Below, piece after piece: positions 19,829-30,941 of a stretch of DNA of 64,000 bases. The notes beneath the pieces are model-generated. The model searched no databases. It was given only the letters and a program-made list of their open reading frames with translations, and had not been told where the DNA came from. Numbering within the stretch: the first letter of the stretch is position 1; each line of letters begins with the position of its first letter. Both the position numbers and the translations under genes were made by a program. This DNA is from Sphingomonas insulae (GTDB taxonomy: Bacteria > Pseudomonadota > Alphaproteobacteria > Sphingomonadales > Sphingomonadaceae): the NCBI RefSeq assembly GCF_010450875.1, contig NZ_CP048422.1:3292548-3356547 (forward strand). Reading direction: 5' to 3'.

Positions 19829-21712
19829 TCAGGCGGCCTTTGCCAGGCGATCGGCCTCGGGCGTCTTCAGCGTCAGCACGGCGACGGCGCCCCTGCCCCG
19901 GCCTTCGCTTTCCAGCCGCAGGCTCCCCTCCATCGCGTTCATCGAATTCGCGCACCAATGCAGTCCGAGACCGCCCGATTTGTGCTCGCGCGTCGAAAAG
20001 CCGCGCTGGAACAGGGTCGCGGTCGCCGATGCATCGAAGCCTTCGCCATCGTCGCGGATGTGGACGATGACGCTGTCGCCGGATTCGTGGATCGTGACGC
20101 CGATCGAGCCGCTGTCGCGGCCGGTCGCCGCAATGGCTTCGGCCGCATTGCCGAGCAGGTTGCCGATGACCTGGCTGAGGATCACCCGGTTCGCCAGTGC
20201 GAAATGGGTGCCCGCCGGAAAGCTGAACGCGATCGAGGCGGCGTCCGAATAGCGCGCGATGGCGGCGTTGCGGGCGACGATCGCACTGAGGTCGCACACC
20301 TCCAGCGTCGGGCGTTCGTGCGCCTGCTTCTGCTGCTGGCCGATGATCTCCAGCACATGCGCCATCGCTTCGCGACCGATCTGCAATTCGCCGCGCATGG
20401 TTTCGCGGCCTTGTATCTCGGCGGCGAGCGCGGCGGTGACGAAGGTGGAGAGCTTGGCCCGGCGAGCGGCAGGAATGTCGTCCCGACCCAGTTCGGCGAG
20501 CGCCCGCTCGACGGTGCTGCGATCGATCGGCGGCGGCTGCGCGATGCCCTGGCTCAGGATGGTGCTGATCGGGTTCAGCGCGTTGCGGACGTTGTGCATG
20601 ACCGCGACGGCACTTTCGCTGCGCCCGAGCGCAAAGCTCTGCACCTCGATCTGTTCGCGCAGGTCCTTCAGCTGGGACAGCATCGCGTTGAGACTGCGGC
20701 CGAGCGAACCGAATTCGTCGCGGCGCCCGTCATCGTCGAACAGCGCCATCGACCCCGACGCGCGGACCCGCTGCATATGCCGCTCGACGCGTTGCAGCGG
20801 GGCGAGCACCAGGCGGGCGATCACCCGGCGAAGGACGACGAGCACGATCAGCAGCAGCAGCGTCGATCCCGCCACGGCGAGCAACAGCATGCGGCGGCCG
20901 AGCAGCGATACGTCGCGGACGATGTGGAAGCGGGCAGCGGCGATCGCATGGCCGTCGACACCCGGAATCGGCACCGCGATCGCCATGGTGTTGCGACCGG
21001 GCACGACGCTCTCGCGGTCACCGGTCGCCGCCAGATCGATGCGCGCGTCGAGCTGCAGCAGCGCGGAAATCTGGCTGGAGGTGATCTGCCGCGCCATCAG
21101 CACATAACCGCGCGGATCGCCGGTACCGTCCGAGCGGCGCACCTGTGCCACGCCGACCGCCGCAACGATGGTGCCGAGCCGCGCATAGAAATGGCCGGAA
21201 TTGCTCGTGCCGACGATCCGCGCGAAATCGCCATGCGCGGCGATGCGGACCAGCGCGGCACGCAGGTCAGCCCGTTCGCGGCCCGTCTTCGCATCGAGCC
21301 AGCGGGCGATCTGGATGCGACCGTCCTGACGGATATACGCCATGCCCTGCACGCCCAGATTGGTCATCGCGAGCGGCGAGAAGCTGTCGCGCTCGAACGC
21401 CGCCGACTGGGCGGAGGAAGGCGCCCCCATATAGGCATAGCTCTGCGTCCAGTCGCCATAGTCGCGAACGGCGTTCTCGACCTTGGCGGCATATTCGGCC
21501 AGCGCCGCGCGGGTGCGCTCGACATGGCCGGCGATCGCCTTGGTCTCCAGCGCGCTGAAGCTGGGCGTGATGACGCTGGCGAGCAGCAAGGTGATGCCGA
21601 GCGCCCCGGCCACCCCGACCGCGGTGAGGATGAGCACCAGCTTCGCACCCAGCGAGGCCGGCCCCCTCGGTCTGGCGCCCCCGAACCACATGCCGAACCG
21701 CGACCGGCGCAT
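19829..21712 (-). CDS. CHASE4/HAMP sensor histidine kinase
   Basis: The 627-residue product has a membrane segment at about 22-48, a periplasmic region with a CHASE4-like motif (DYGDWTQSYAYM, about 84-95), a second membrane segment at about 274-294, then a HAMP-like linker. The phosphoacceptor region is unusual: His373 lies in MHNVRNALNPI instead of the common HExRTPL. The ATPase domain is complete, with an N box at LLGNAAEAI (about 519-527), DDGEGFD and a KSGGLGLHW lid. It follows the receiver-GGDEF-EAL gene by 34 bases and is probably its partner kinase. Confidence 0.9.
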   Translation of the reverse strand: MRRSRFGMWFGGARPRGPASLGAKLVLILTAVGVAGALGITLLLASVITPSFSALETKAIAGHVERTRAALAEYAAKVENAVRDYGDWTQSYAYMGAPSSAQSAAFERDSFSPLAMTNLGVQGMAYIRQDGRIQIARWLDAKTGRERADLRAALVRIAAHGDFARIVGTSNSGHFYARLGTIVAAVGVAQVRRSDGTGDPRGYVLMARQITSSQISALLQLDARIDLAATGDRESVVPGRNTMAIAVPIPGVDGHAIAAARFHIVRDVSLLGRRMLLLAVAGSTLLLLIVLVVLRRVIARLVLAPLQRVERHMQRVRASGSMALFDDDGRRDEFGSLGRSLNAMLSQLKDLREQIEVQSFALGRSESAVAVMHNVRNALNPISTILSQGIAQPPPIDRSTVERALAELGRDDIPAARRAKLSTFVTAALAAEIQGRETMRGELQIGREAMAHVLEIIGQQQKQAHERPTLEVCDLSAIVARNAAIARYSDAASIAFSFPAGTHFALANRVILSQVIGNLLGNAAEAIAATGRDSGSIGVTIHESGDSVIVHIRDDGEGFDASATATLFQRGFSTREHKSGGLGLHWCANSMNAMEGSLRLESEGRGRGAVAVLTLKTPEADRLAKAA

Positions 21713-21746
21713 CAGCCGTGCGTCCCGGTGCCCGCCTGCTCTTCGT

Positions 21747-23609
21747 TCAGGTCACCCCCAGGAAACGCTGCACGGCCAGCTCGATCGCCAGCTCGGGCGT
21801 CACCGGACGCGAGAAGAAATAGCCCTGCATGTGGCTGGCCCCGGCGAGGCGTAGCGCCTGCACCTGCGCGGCGGTCTCCACCCCCTCTGCGATCACCTCC
21901 AGCCCCAGCGCGCGACCGAGATGGATAATCGAATGCACGATCGCGGCGCTTTCGCGCTCGCGGCCCATGCCGTCGATGAAGCTGCGGTCGATCTTCAGGC
22001 TGTCGAGCGCGAACTTGCGAATGTTGTAGAGCGAGGAATAGCCGGTGCCGAAATCGTCGAGCGCGATGCGGAAACCCATCTGGCGCAGCTTGTACAGCGT
22101 CTCGGCGGCGCGCTCTGCATCATCGAAGATGGCGGTTTCGGTGATCTCGATCTGCACGCGCGACGGCAGCACACCGGCGCGCTGCACGCTTTCCATGATG
22201 TGGCCGACAAAATTGCTGCGGCGGAACTGGCGCGGCGAAAAGTTGACCGAGACATATTGGTCGGGGAATCGCTGCACCATCGCCAGCGCCGAATCGAGGA
22301 TCCAGTCGCCCAGTTCGTGGATGACGTTCGATTCCTCGGCGATCGGGATGAAGGTCGCCGGGCTGATCGGCCCGTATTCCTCGGTGTTCCACCGGACCAG
22401 CGCCTCAAACCCGATGACCTCCAGTTCGCCGCGGCTGACGATCGGCTGGTAGACGAGGCTGAGTTCGCCCTTGTCGATCGCCTCCGCCAGCCCTTGTTCC
22501 ACCCGGCGGCGGAAGCGGATGCCCTCATCCATGCCTTCGTCGAACAGCCGGGTGACGCCGCGGCCGGCGCGCTTGGCGTCGTTGAGCGCCAGATCGGCGC
22601 GGCGCAGCGCGTCGATCGGATCGCAACCGGTGCCTTCGACGACGACGACACCGGCAGAGGCGCCGCTCTGCACCGAATTGCCGAACACCTGATGCGTACC
22701 GGCGCATGCGGCGACGATCCGGTCGCACGCCATCACCGCCGCATCCTCGCCCGCCGTGTCGAACAGGATGCCGAATTCGTCGCCGCCCAGCCGCGCGACC
22801 ACCGCGCCCTCGGGGGCATGGGCGTGCAGGATACCGCAGACCTCGCGGATCAGCGCGTCGCCGGCAAGGTGGCCGAGCGTGTCGTTGACGGTCTTGAACC
22901 GATCGAGGTCGAACATCGCGGTGGCGAACAGGCCGGATCGCTTGGCGCGCTCGCCAAGCGCGCGCAAGAATGCGAGTCGGTTGGGCGCATCGGTCAGCGA
23001 ATCATGCGTCGCCATGTGGATCGCGCGGCTCTCGTTCGCGGCAAGCTCGGCACCCTGTTCCTCGAGCTGGACGATCTGCGCCGCCAGCTGCGCGCGCGCG
23101 TCGGCAAGGGCACGATCGACCTCCCACCGGTGTGCCAGTGCGGTTGCCGTCTGGACGACCTCTGCGACCTCGAACGGCTTGGCGATGTAGAAGATCTTGT
23201 CGGCGGGGCCTGCGACCTTGCTGATCTCGATCGGCGAGAAGTCGCTGAAGCCGGTGACGATGCACAGGTTGATCTCGGGATCGAGCGCACGGATGCGCCG
23301 CGCCGTCTCGCGCCCGTCGATGCCGGGCGGCATGCGCACGTCGATGAAGGCCACCGCAAAAGGCGTGCCGGCGGCCAGCGCCGCCTCGACCGCGGCGACC
23401 GCATCCAGACCCTGGTGGCAATGCGTCAGCGCGAACGCCTCCGCCTCGTCGACCGCATCGGGCGCGTCGTCACCGAACAATTCGGCGGCCATCGCACCCA
23501 GCGCATCCTCCTCCGCGCCGCGCTGCACCGCGAAGCTGCGGGCGTAGCTGTCGTGCATCGCCGGTTCGTCGTCGACGATGAGCAGGCGCTTCGGTGCAAC
23601 GGCGGTCAT
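21747..23609 (-). CDS. Receiver-GGDEF-EAL cyclic-di-GMP regulator
   Basis: The 620-residue product has an N-terminal receiver domain (DDE at 13-15, probable phosphoacceptor Asp90 in AFIDVRMPP, Lys144 in AKPFE). The receiver carries an alanine/acidic insertion at about 30-60. A GGDEF domain (GGDEF at 275-279, intact) and an EAL domain (EAL at 402-404, with DDFGTGYSSL and EGVET) follow. Both enzymatic signatures look intact. No RxxD inhibitory site is present at the usual place before GGDEF. It is the first gene of a pair with the CHASE4 kinase. Confidence 0.93.
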   Translation of the reverse strand: MTAVAPKRLLIVDDEPAMHDSYARSFAVQRGAEEDALGAMAAELFGDDAPDAVDEAEAFALTHCHQGLDAVAAVEAALAAGTPFAVAFIDVRMPPGIDGRETARRIRALDPEINLCIVTGFSDFSPIEISKVAGPADKIFYIAKPFEVAEVVQTATALAHRWEVDRALADARAQLAAQIVQLEEQGAELAANESRAIHMATHDSLTDAPNRLAFLRALGERAKRSGLFATAMFDLDRFKTVNDTLGHLAGDALIREVCGILHAHAPEGAVVARLGGDEFGILFDTAGEDAAVMACDRIVAACAGTHQVFGNSVQSGASAGVVVVEGTGCDPIDALRRADLALNDAKRAGRGVTRLFDEGMDEGIRFRRRVEQGLAEAIDKGELSLVYQPIVSRGELEVIGFEALVRWNTEEYGPISPATFIPIAEESNVIHELGDWILDSALAMVQRFPDQYVSVNFSPRQFRRSNFVGHIMESVQRAGVLPSRVQIEITETAIFDDAERAAETLYKLRQMGFRIALDDFGTGYSSLYNIRKFALDSLKIDRSFIDGMGRERESAAIVHSIIHLGRALGLEVIAEGVETAAQVQALRLAGASHMQGYFFSRPVTPELAIELAVQRFLGVT

Positions 23610-23657
23610 GGGTGCGAACTTCCCTCGTATGGTTGACGAGGAGGTAAGCGGATGCGG

Positions 23658-24578
23658 TTAAAGGGTCGTAAACGTCTTCAGCTGGCCTTCCAGCGCCTGC
23701 GCGCCCAGGACGATCGCACCCAGCGGTCCGGCATTGCCGCCCAGCGCCGGCGGCACGACGAAACCGGGCTCGGCGATCTCGGGCAGCGCGATATAGCCGG
23801 CCAGGCTTTTGACCATCGCGGCGCGAACCCGCGGGAACAGGTGGTCGTTGCCGACCATCACCCCGCCGCCCATGACGATGCGGCGCGGTACGCCGGTCAG
23901 TACCAGCGTATGGCACAATTGACCGAGGACGTGGGCGACCGGGTCCCAGACGGGATCGTCGGCGGCGATATCCTCGCCCTTCCTGCCGGCGCGCGCGCCG
24001 ATCGCGGGACCGGCGGCGAGCCCCTCCAGACAGCCGCCGTGGAACGGGCAGACGCCGATCCAGTCGTCGCCCGGCAGGCGATCGGGACGGATATGGCCGA
24101 ACTCGCTGTGGGTCAGGCCATCGACCGGCAGGCCGCCGGCGATCAGCCCCACGCCGATGCCGGTCCCGACGGTCGCATAGGCGATGTCCTTCAGTCCCAT
24201 CGCGGCGCCCCACCGCGCTTCGGCCAATGCCGCGCCGACCACGTCGGTATGAAAGCCGGTCGGCACGTCGTAGCGCGCGGCCAGCCGCCTGGCGACGTCG
24301 GTGCCGGCCCAATGCGGTTTGGGGGTCGAGGTGATGTGGCCGTAATCGGCAGCGTCGCGGTCGATCGAGATCGGGCCGAAGCTCGCGATCCCCAGCGCAT
24401 CGAACGAACCCCAGCCGTCCAGCACCCGCTCGATACCCGCCAGCGTCTCGTCGGGCCGCGTCGTCGGCAATTGCACGCGATCCTCGATGGCGTCCGGGCC
24501 CCGCGCCAGCAGACAGACGATCTTCGTCCCGCCCAATTCGATGCCGGCTACCAATGGGGGGACGCTCACCACGATCAT
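23658..24578 (-). CDS. ROK-family sugar kinase (probable fructokinase)
   Basis: The 306-residue product has the ATP-binding motif AGIELGGTKIVCL near residues 10-22 and the ROK zinc block CPFHGGCLEGLAAGPAI in the middle, preceded by EFGHIRPDR. The GGCLEG-type zinc motif is typical of the Mak/fructokinase branch. It would phosphorylate a hexose, probably fructose, in the cytoplasm. It lies 48 bases upstream of the receiver-GGDEF-EAL gene on the same strand; a functional link is not evident. Confidence 0.85.
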   Translation of the reverse strand: MIVVSVPPLVAGIELGGTKIVCLLARGPDAIEDRVQLPTTRPDETLAGIERVLDGWGSFDALGIASFGPISIDRDAADYGHITSTPKPHWAGTDVARRLAARYDVPTGFHTDVVGAALAEARWGAAMGLKDIAYATVGTGIGVGLIAGGLPVDGLTHSEFGHIRPDRLPGDDWIGVCPFHGGCLEGLAAGPAIGARAGRKGEDIAADDPVWDPVAHVLGQLCHTLVLTGVPRRIVMGGGVMVGNDHLFPRVRAAMVKSLAGYIALPEIAEPGFVVPPALGGNAGPLGAIVLGAQALEGQLKTFTTL

Positions 24579-24646
24579 GTTCTCCTTCGGCGGCGGTGAT
24601 TAGACGACAACGGACGCTTAGGCGAGAGCGCTAACACCGCCATGAT

Positions 24647-25831
24647 TCAGGCGGTCAGGCCGAGCGGCGGCAGCGGTCCGCCGATCAGCCCGCTTACCAT
24701 CGCGGCCTGGATCCGGTTCGCCGGCCACAAGCCCGACAACGGACCGACGAGCCGATCGCGGACGAACGGCAGAATGCGGCTGTCCGACTGATAGACCGGC
24801 GTAAACAGCGCCGTGAGCGCCTGGTAGAGTCCCACGTGGCGCCGCCGCATCGCCACCGCCGCGACTAAGCCGGAAGCGACGTCGGCCCCCATCCGCAGCC
24901 CACGCGCCAGCGCGAAGGCGTCGAGCAAGGCCATGTTGGCCCCCTGCCCCAGCTGCGGGCTGGCCGAATGCCACGCATCGCCGATGTGGATCATCCCGGT
25001 TTCGACGGGGCGCGGCAACGTGCGGTGCGCATAGCGGGCGAAGACCAGCCGGTCGGGATCGTCGATCTGGTCGAGCAACGGCGCGGTCGCCGGCCATAAC
25101 GCGCGCACATCGTCTTTCCACGCATCCAGGCCCGCGGCACGCCACGCATCGACCCGGTCGGCACGGATCGACCAGAAGAACGCCGCCTGTTCGCCCGCAA
25201 CGCCGGGCGGCCGGCCAATCGGCAGCACGCCCGCCATCGTACTCGCGCGCCGATAGCGTTGTTCGAGCGCATCAGGCGCGAAACCGTCGACGCGATCGAG
25301 GCTCGCCCACAGCGCCCCATAGCCGAGCCCGCGGCCACAGGGCGGTGCCAGCGGCGTACGCGTGCCCAGGGCATCGACGACGAGGTCGAATGGGCTGGAT
25401 CGCGTGCCGTCCGCGAACACCAGGCACCGGCGATTGCCGGACGCTTCGTCGCTGCCCGCGATCGCGCGCCCGGTCTCCAGCGCGATTGCGGCCGCCATGA
25501 CCGCATCGTGCAACACCGCGAACAAGGTGGCGCGGTGGACGCCGAACCCGCACAGCCCACGCTGTGCCAGCGTGGCGTAACCGACATCGAGCACGACGCG
25601 CCCGCTCGCGGTTCCGAACAATCGGTCGATCCGTGCGCTGCGACCGACCAGCGGGTCGTCGAGGCCCAGCGCGCGGAGCACGGCGAGCCCGGTCGGTTGG
25701 ATCATCAGACCCGAACCGATCGGTGCCGGCGCGTCGAACCGTTCGAAGATGGCGACGCGATGCCCGTCCCGCGCCAGCAGCAACGCCGCCGCCAGCCCCG
25801 CCGGGCCGCAGCCCGCGACCGCGATGTTCAG
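24647..25831 (-). CDS. FAD-dependent monooxygenase (UbiH/PHBH-like fold)
   Basis: The protein shows a dinucleotide-binding motif right at its natural N-terminus (NIAVAGCGPAGLAAALLL), the second FAD motif GMIHIGDAWHSASPQLGQGANMALLDA and a substrate domain between. It probably hydroxylates an aromatic or isoprenoid substrate. No ATG, GTG or TTG exists in frame between the glmS stop and this motif. The closest candidates are CTG 25831 or rarer ATA/ATC codons just after the glmS stop. The first in-frame ATG (25996) would overlap glmS by 157 bases. I place the start at CTG 25831 with low certainty. Confidence 0.8.
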   Translation of the reverse strand: MNIAVAGCGPAGLAAALLLARDGHRVAIFERFDAPAPIGSGLMIQPTGLAVLRALGLDDPLVGRSARIDRLFGTASGRVVLDVGYATLAQRGLCGFGVHRATLFAVLHDAVMAAAIALETGRAIAGSDEASGNRRCLVFADGTRSSPFDLVVDALGTRTPLAPPCGRGLGYGALWASLDRVDGFAPDALEQRYRRASTMAGVLPIGRPPGVAGEQAAFFWSIRADRVDAWRAAGLDAWKDDVRALWPATAPLLDQIDDPDRLVFARYAHRTLPRPVETGMIHIGDAWHSASPQLGQGANMALLDAFALARGLRMGADVASGLVAAVAMRRRHVGLYQALTALFTPVYQSDSRILPFVRDRLVGPLSGLWPANRIQAAMVSGLIGGPLPPLGLTA

Positions 25832-25839
25832 CGGGCGGA

Positions 25840-27663
<1,824 letters not shown>

Positions 27664-27676
27664 ACCGAACCTGCCT

Positions 27677-28057
27677 TCAAATGGTGTAGGGAACATGGAT
27701 ACCCGGCATATCTGTCGGAAAATCCCTCGTATTACGCGTAATCAGAACACGCCCGCGCATCTGCGCCGTCGCCAGGATGACGGCGTCGGGCGACGTCAGC
27801 CCGGCCCGCTGGCGCCGCAACGCCGCCGCGCGCAGCGCGATCGCCTCGTCGATCTCGTCGACGGCGAACCGGCCGAGGAACCGCAACGCCTCGCGCACGA
27901 CGGCGTCGCTGCCCTTCGACAGCACCTCGATCCACGCCATCCGGCTCACCCAGAGGCGCGCGCCGCTGTTGCCGATCCGGGCGAGTTCGACATGCGCCGG
28001 CTCGTGACCCAACAGCGAGTCGATGAGGATGTTCGTGTCGATGCTATAGCCGCTCAT
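27677..28057 (-). CDS. vapC: PIN-domain toxin, VapC family
   Basis: The 126-residue product has the PIN acidic set: Asp7 in YSIDTNILID, Glu44 in AWIEVLS, Asp91 in TSPDAVILATA and Asp112 in TRNTRDF. This predicts an Mg-dependent ribonuclease. The ATG at 28057 overlaps the antitoxin stop by 4 bases (ATGA), the usual design of vapBC pairs. The pair sits between glmU and glmS, so toxin expression may be tied to amino-sugar synthesis. Confidence 0.9.
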   Translation of the reverse strand: MSGYSIDTNILIDSLLGHEPAHVELARIGNSGARLWVSRMAWIEVLSKGSDAVVREALRFLGRFAVDEIDEAIALRAAALRRQRAGLTSPDAVILATAQMRGRVLITRNTRDFPTDMPGIHVPYTI

Positions 28058-28425
28058 GCCCTGGACGCGGGGTTCCGCTCCGCCGCCCTGGCCATCAGCG
28101 CGAGATAATGGGCGCGCTCCTTGTCGTCCTCGGACGTGAAGCACTCGGGCGACCCGGCGCGCACCTCTTCGTAATCGTCATCCCATGGCCGGGTCCATTC
28201 GGCACGTTGCTGCCGGTCGTAGTCCTTGGGATCGCTGGCAATGCCGTTGCGCGCCCACAGCCCGAACGCATTGTCCAACCAGCTCATGTCGTCCGCGGCA
28301 GGGGTTTCGGCGCGATATTGCGACACCGCCTCGCGCACCAGCGCCGCACGCGACTTGCCCTGCTCGGCGGCGCGACGGTCGAGCCACTTCATATCGTCTT
28401 CGGGAAGGTCGATCAGCGTGCGCAT
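28054..28425 (-). CDS. vapB: Ribbon-helix-helix antitoxin, VapB/CopG type
   Basis: The N-terminus MRTLIDLPEDDMKWLDRRA continues through KSRAALVREAVSQYR and fits a ribbon-helix-helix DNA-binding fold of about 45 residues. The rest of the 123-residue protein, with an acidic middle (DDDYEEVRAGSPE), probably wraps the toxin. It overlaps vapC by 4 bases and starts 25 bases after the glmU stop. It is longer than many VapB antitoxins (70-90 residues). Confidence 0.8.
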   Translation of the reverse strand: MRTLIDLPEDDMKWLDRRAAEQGKSRAALVREAVSQYRAETPAADDMSWLDNAFGLWARNGIASDPKDYDRQQRAEWTRPWDDDYEEVRAGSPECFTSEDDKERAHYLALMARAAERNPASRA

Positions 28426-28450
28426 GCGAGCATGATATCATGGCGCGATA

Positions 28451-29803
28451 TCACTTTCCAGCCTTCCGCGCCGCCATCCGCTCGCGAAACCGCGTCGCCC
28501 ATCCCGGCTTGGCGACCTGCGGCGGGCGGACGAGGGCCAGCGCGCCCGCCTCGATGTCCTGCGTCAACACAGACCCCGCCGCGACGATCGCGCCCTCGCC
28601 GACCGACACCGGCGCGACCAGTGCCGAATTGGATCCGATGAACGCGCCGGCACCGATCGTCGTCCGGTATTTGAAGAAGCCATCGTAATTGCAGGTGATC
28701 GTGCCGGCGCCGACATTGGCCTTCGCCCCCACCTCGGCATCGCCGATATAGGACAGGTGGTTGACCTTGGCGCCCGCGCCCAGCGTCGCCTTCTTCACCT
28801 CGACGAAATTGCCGACCTTCGCACCCGTGCCCAGCACCGCGCCAGGGCGCAGCCGGGCATAGGGGCCGACCTCCGCCTCCGCACCGACGTTCGCGCCCTC
28901 GATGTGGCTGAACGCATGGATCGTCGCGCCGTCGTCGATGGTGACGCCGGGGCCGAAGACGACGTTCGGTCCGACCACCACGTCGCGGCCGATCCTGGTG
29001 TCGTGGCTGAACCAGACGGTCTCCGGCGCGATCAGTGTCGCACCATCCGCCATCGCCTGCTCGCGCCGCGCCGCCTGCCACCCGGCCTCCACCGCCGCCA
29101 GTTCGCCGCGGCTGTTGATCCCCGCGACCTCGTCCTCGCCGGTCTCGATACACACCGCGCGGCCGCCGCCGGCGATCGCCAGCGTCACCACGTCGGGCAG
29201 GTAATATTCACCCGCGGCATTGTCGTTGCCGACCGATTCCAGCAGCCGCCACAGGTCACGGGTGCGGACCGCGGTGACGCCCGAATTGCACAGGTCGACC
29301 GCGCGTTCGTCGGCGCTGGCGTCCTTGTATTCGACCATCTTGCGGATCGTGCCGTCGGCATCGGCGATGATGCGGCCGTAAGCGCGGGCATCGGCGGGAC
29401 GGAACCCCAGGACCGCGACCGTCGGCGTATCCTCTGCCTCCAACCGTGCCGCGAGGCGCGCGACGGTATCGGTCGCGAGCAGGGGCGTATCGCCGAAACA
29501 CACGATCGCGACGCCGTCGAAATCGGCCAGCGCCGCCTTCGCCTGCAACGCCGCATGCGCGGTGCCGAGCTGCTCGCGCTGCCAGGCGATCTCAACCCCG
29601 GTCGATGCCACCGCCTGCTCGACCTGCTCGCCCGACGCCCCGACGACGACCACCCGCCGCGTCGCGCCGGCCTGGTTCAGGCTGTCGATCAGATGCAGCA
29701 GCATCGATCGTCCGGCGATCGGGTGCAGGACCTTGTGCAGATCGGATTTCATCCGCGTGCCCTTGCCTGCGGCAAGGATGATGACGGCAAGGGGAGTGGT
29801 CAT
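28451..29803 (-). CDS. glmU: Bifunctional N-acetylglucosamine-1-phosphate uridyltransferase/glucosamine-1-phosphate acetyltransferase
   Basis: GlmU makes UDP-GlcNAc from glucosamine-1-phosphate. I chose ATG 29803, which gives 450 residues starting MTTPLAVIILAAGKGTRMKS with the nucleotidyltransferase signature. The N-terminal uridyltransferase domain is followed from about residue 240 by a left-handed beta-helix of hexapeptide repeats and the acetyl-CoA-binding end. It is divergent from gph and heads the operon leading to glmS. Confidence 0.98.
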   Translation of the reverse strand: MTTPLAVIILAAGKGTRMKSDLHKVLHPIAGRSMLLHLIDSLNQAGATRRVVVVGASGEQVEQAVASTGVEIAWQREQLGTAHAALQAKAALADFDGVAIVCFGDTPLLATDTVARLAARLEAEDTPTVAVLGFRPADARAYGRIIADADGTIRKMVEYKDASADERAVDLCNSGVTAVRTRDLWRLLESVGNDNAAGEYYLPDVVTLAIAGGGRAVCIETGEDEVAGINSRGELAAVEAGWQAARREQAMADGATLIAPETVWFSHDTRIGRDVVVGPNVVFGPGVTIDDGATIHAFSHIEGANVGAEAEVGPYARLRPGAVLGTGAKVGNFVEVKKATLGAGAKVNHLSYIGDAEVGAKANVGAGTITCNYDGFFKYRTTIGAGAFIGSNSALVAPVSVGEGAIVAAGSVLTQDIEAGALALVRPPQVAKPGWATRFRERMAARKAGK

Positions 29804-29865
29804 GGCCGCATCGCCTGCCATGGAAGTCTTGCCATTTCCAGAGCGAGCCGTCACCGCGCGCAGAC

Positions 29866-30564
29866 ATGACGCAGATTTCATCGCGACCTTCGCCATTCGA
29901 CATCGTCGGCTTCGATCTCGACGGCACGCTGCTCGATACCAGCGGCGATCTGGCGGCGGCAGTCAATCATGCGCTGGCATCCGCCGGACGCCCGGCGCTG
30001 ACCGTGGATCAGGTGAAGCCGATGATCGGTGGCGGCGCGCGCCACATGCTCGCGCAGGGCATGGCGGCGACGGGCGGCTGCGACGATGCCACGCTCGACC
30101 GGCTGCACCGCCTGCTGCTGGACTATTACGAATCACATATCGCGATATTGACCCGGCCCTACCCCCATGTCCTCGCCGCGCTCGACGACCTCGCTGCCCG
30201 CGGCGCGCGACTGGCGGTCGTGACGAACAAGCTGGAAGGGCTCGCGCGCAAGCTGCTCGGCGCGCTCGACCTGACCGCGCGATTCGATTGCATCATCGGC
30301 GGCGACACGATGGGACCGGGCAATGCCAAGCCCAGTCCCAAGCCGATCTACGAGATGCTGGCCCGCTGCGGCGGCGGCACCGCCGCCTTCGTCGGCGATT
30401 CGATCTTCGACATTCGCGCCGGACGGGCCGCGGGATTGCCGACGATCGCCTGTTCCTTCGGGTTCCTGATGCAGCCGGTCGCGGAGCTCGGCGCCGACGC
30501 GATCATCGACGGCTATGGCGAACTGGTGCCGACGCTCGAACGCCTGGCGGCCCGCCCCGCCTGA
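29866..30564 (+). CDS. gph: Phosphoglycolate phosphatase (HAD family)
   Basis: The 232-residue product has all HAD motifs: DLDGTLLDT (motif I, nucleophile Asp), VVTNK (motif II), the KPSPKP lysine (motif III) and GDSIFDI (motif IV). The cap-domain size fits phosphoglycolate phosphatase, which removes 2-phosphoglycolate formed by DNA repair or oxygenation reactions. It is divergent from glmU with a 62-base gap. Other small phosphate substrates are possible. Confidence 0.88.
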   Translation: MTQISSRPSPFDIVGFDLDGTLLDTSGDLAAAVNHALASAGRPALTVDQVKPMIGGGARHMLAQGMAATGGCDDATLDRLHRLLLDYYESHIAILTRPYPHVLAALDDLAARGARLAVVTNKLEGLARKLLGALDLTARFDCIIGGDTMGPGNAKPSPKPIYEMLARCGGGTAAFVGDSIFDIRAGRAAGLPTIACSFGFLMQPVAELGADAIIDGYGELVPTLERLAARPA

Positions 30565-30602
30565 CGGGCCGTACCTGAGGCATGAGGCACGGTCGCGCCC
30601 GG

Positions 30603-30941
30603 TCAGTCCACCAGCTTCATCAGCCGCCGTTCGACCGGCGCCAGCACGGGCCCAAGCTCGTGGCCCCGCTTCAGCACCACGCCCTGTTCGCCGAACAGCG
30701 CCCACATCCCCTGCTTACCGCGCAATGCCGGGCGTTTCTCGATGCGGAACTCGGGTCGTTCGGCGGCACGGCGGAACGCGGCGAACACCGCGGCGTCCTT
30801 GCCCAGGTCCATCGCATAATCCTTCCAATGCCCGGCGGCGACCATGCGGCCGTACAGGTCGAGGATGCGGTTCAGTTCAAGGCGCTCGAAGCCGACTTGC
30901 GACGGCTTGCCCGGTTGCGGAAACGGCGTGACGATTCCCAT
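30603..30941 (-). CDS. DUF2794 family protein
   Basis: The 112-residue protein (MGIVTPFPQPGKPSQVGFER...) matches my memory of DUF2794, a small alphaproteobacterial family of unknown function, with motifs FERLELNRILDLYGRMVAAG, WKDYAMDLGKD and RRPALRG(K)QGMWALF-like sequence. It overlaps the serine acetyltransferase stop by one base (TGATG), so the two are co-translated. It is convergent with gph. Confidence 0.8.
   Translation of the reverse strand: MGIVTPFPQPGKPSQVGFERLELNRILDLYGRMVAAGHWKDYAMDLGKDAAVFAAFRRAAERPEFRIEKRPALRGKQGMWALFGEQGVVLKRGHELGPVLAPVERRLMKLVD

Noticed and set aside
19712..21928. A 738-codon plus-strand frame
   Set aside because: It is antisense to the CHASE4 kinase, which has clear domains on the other strand.
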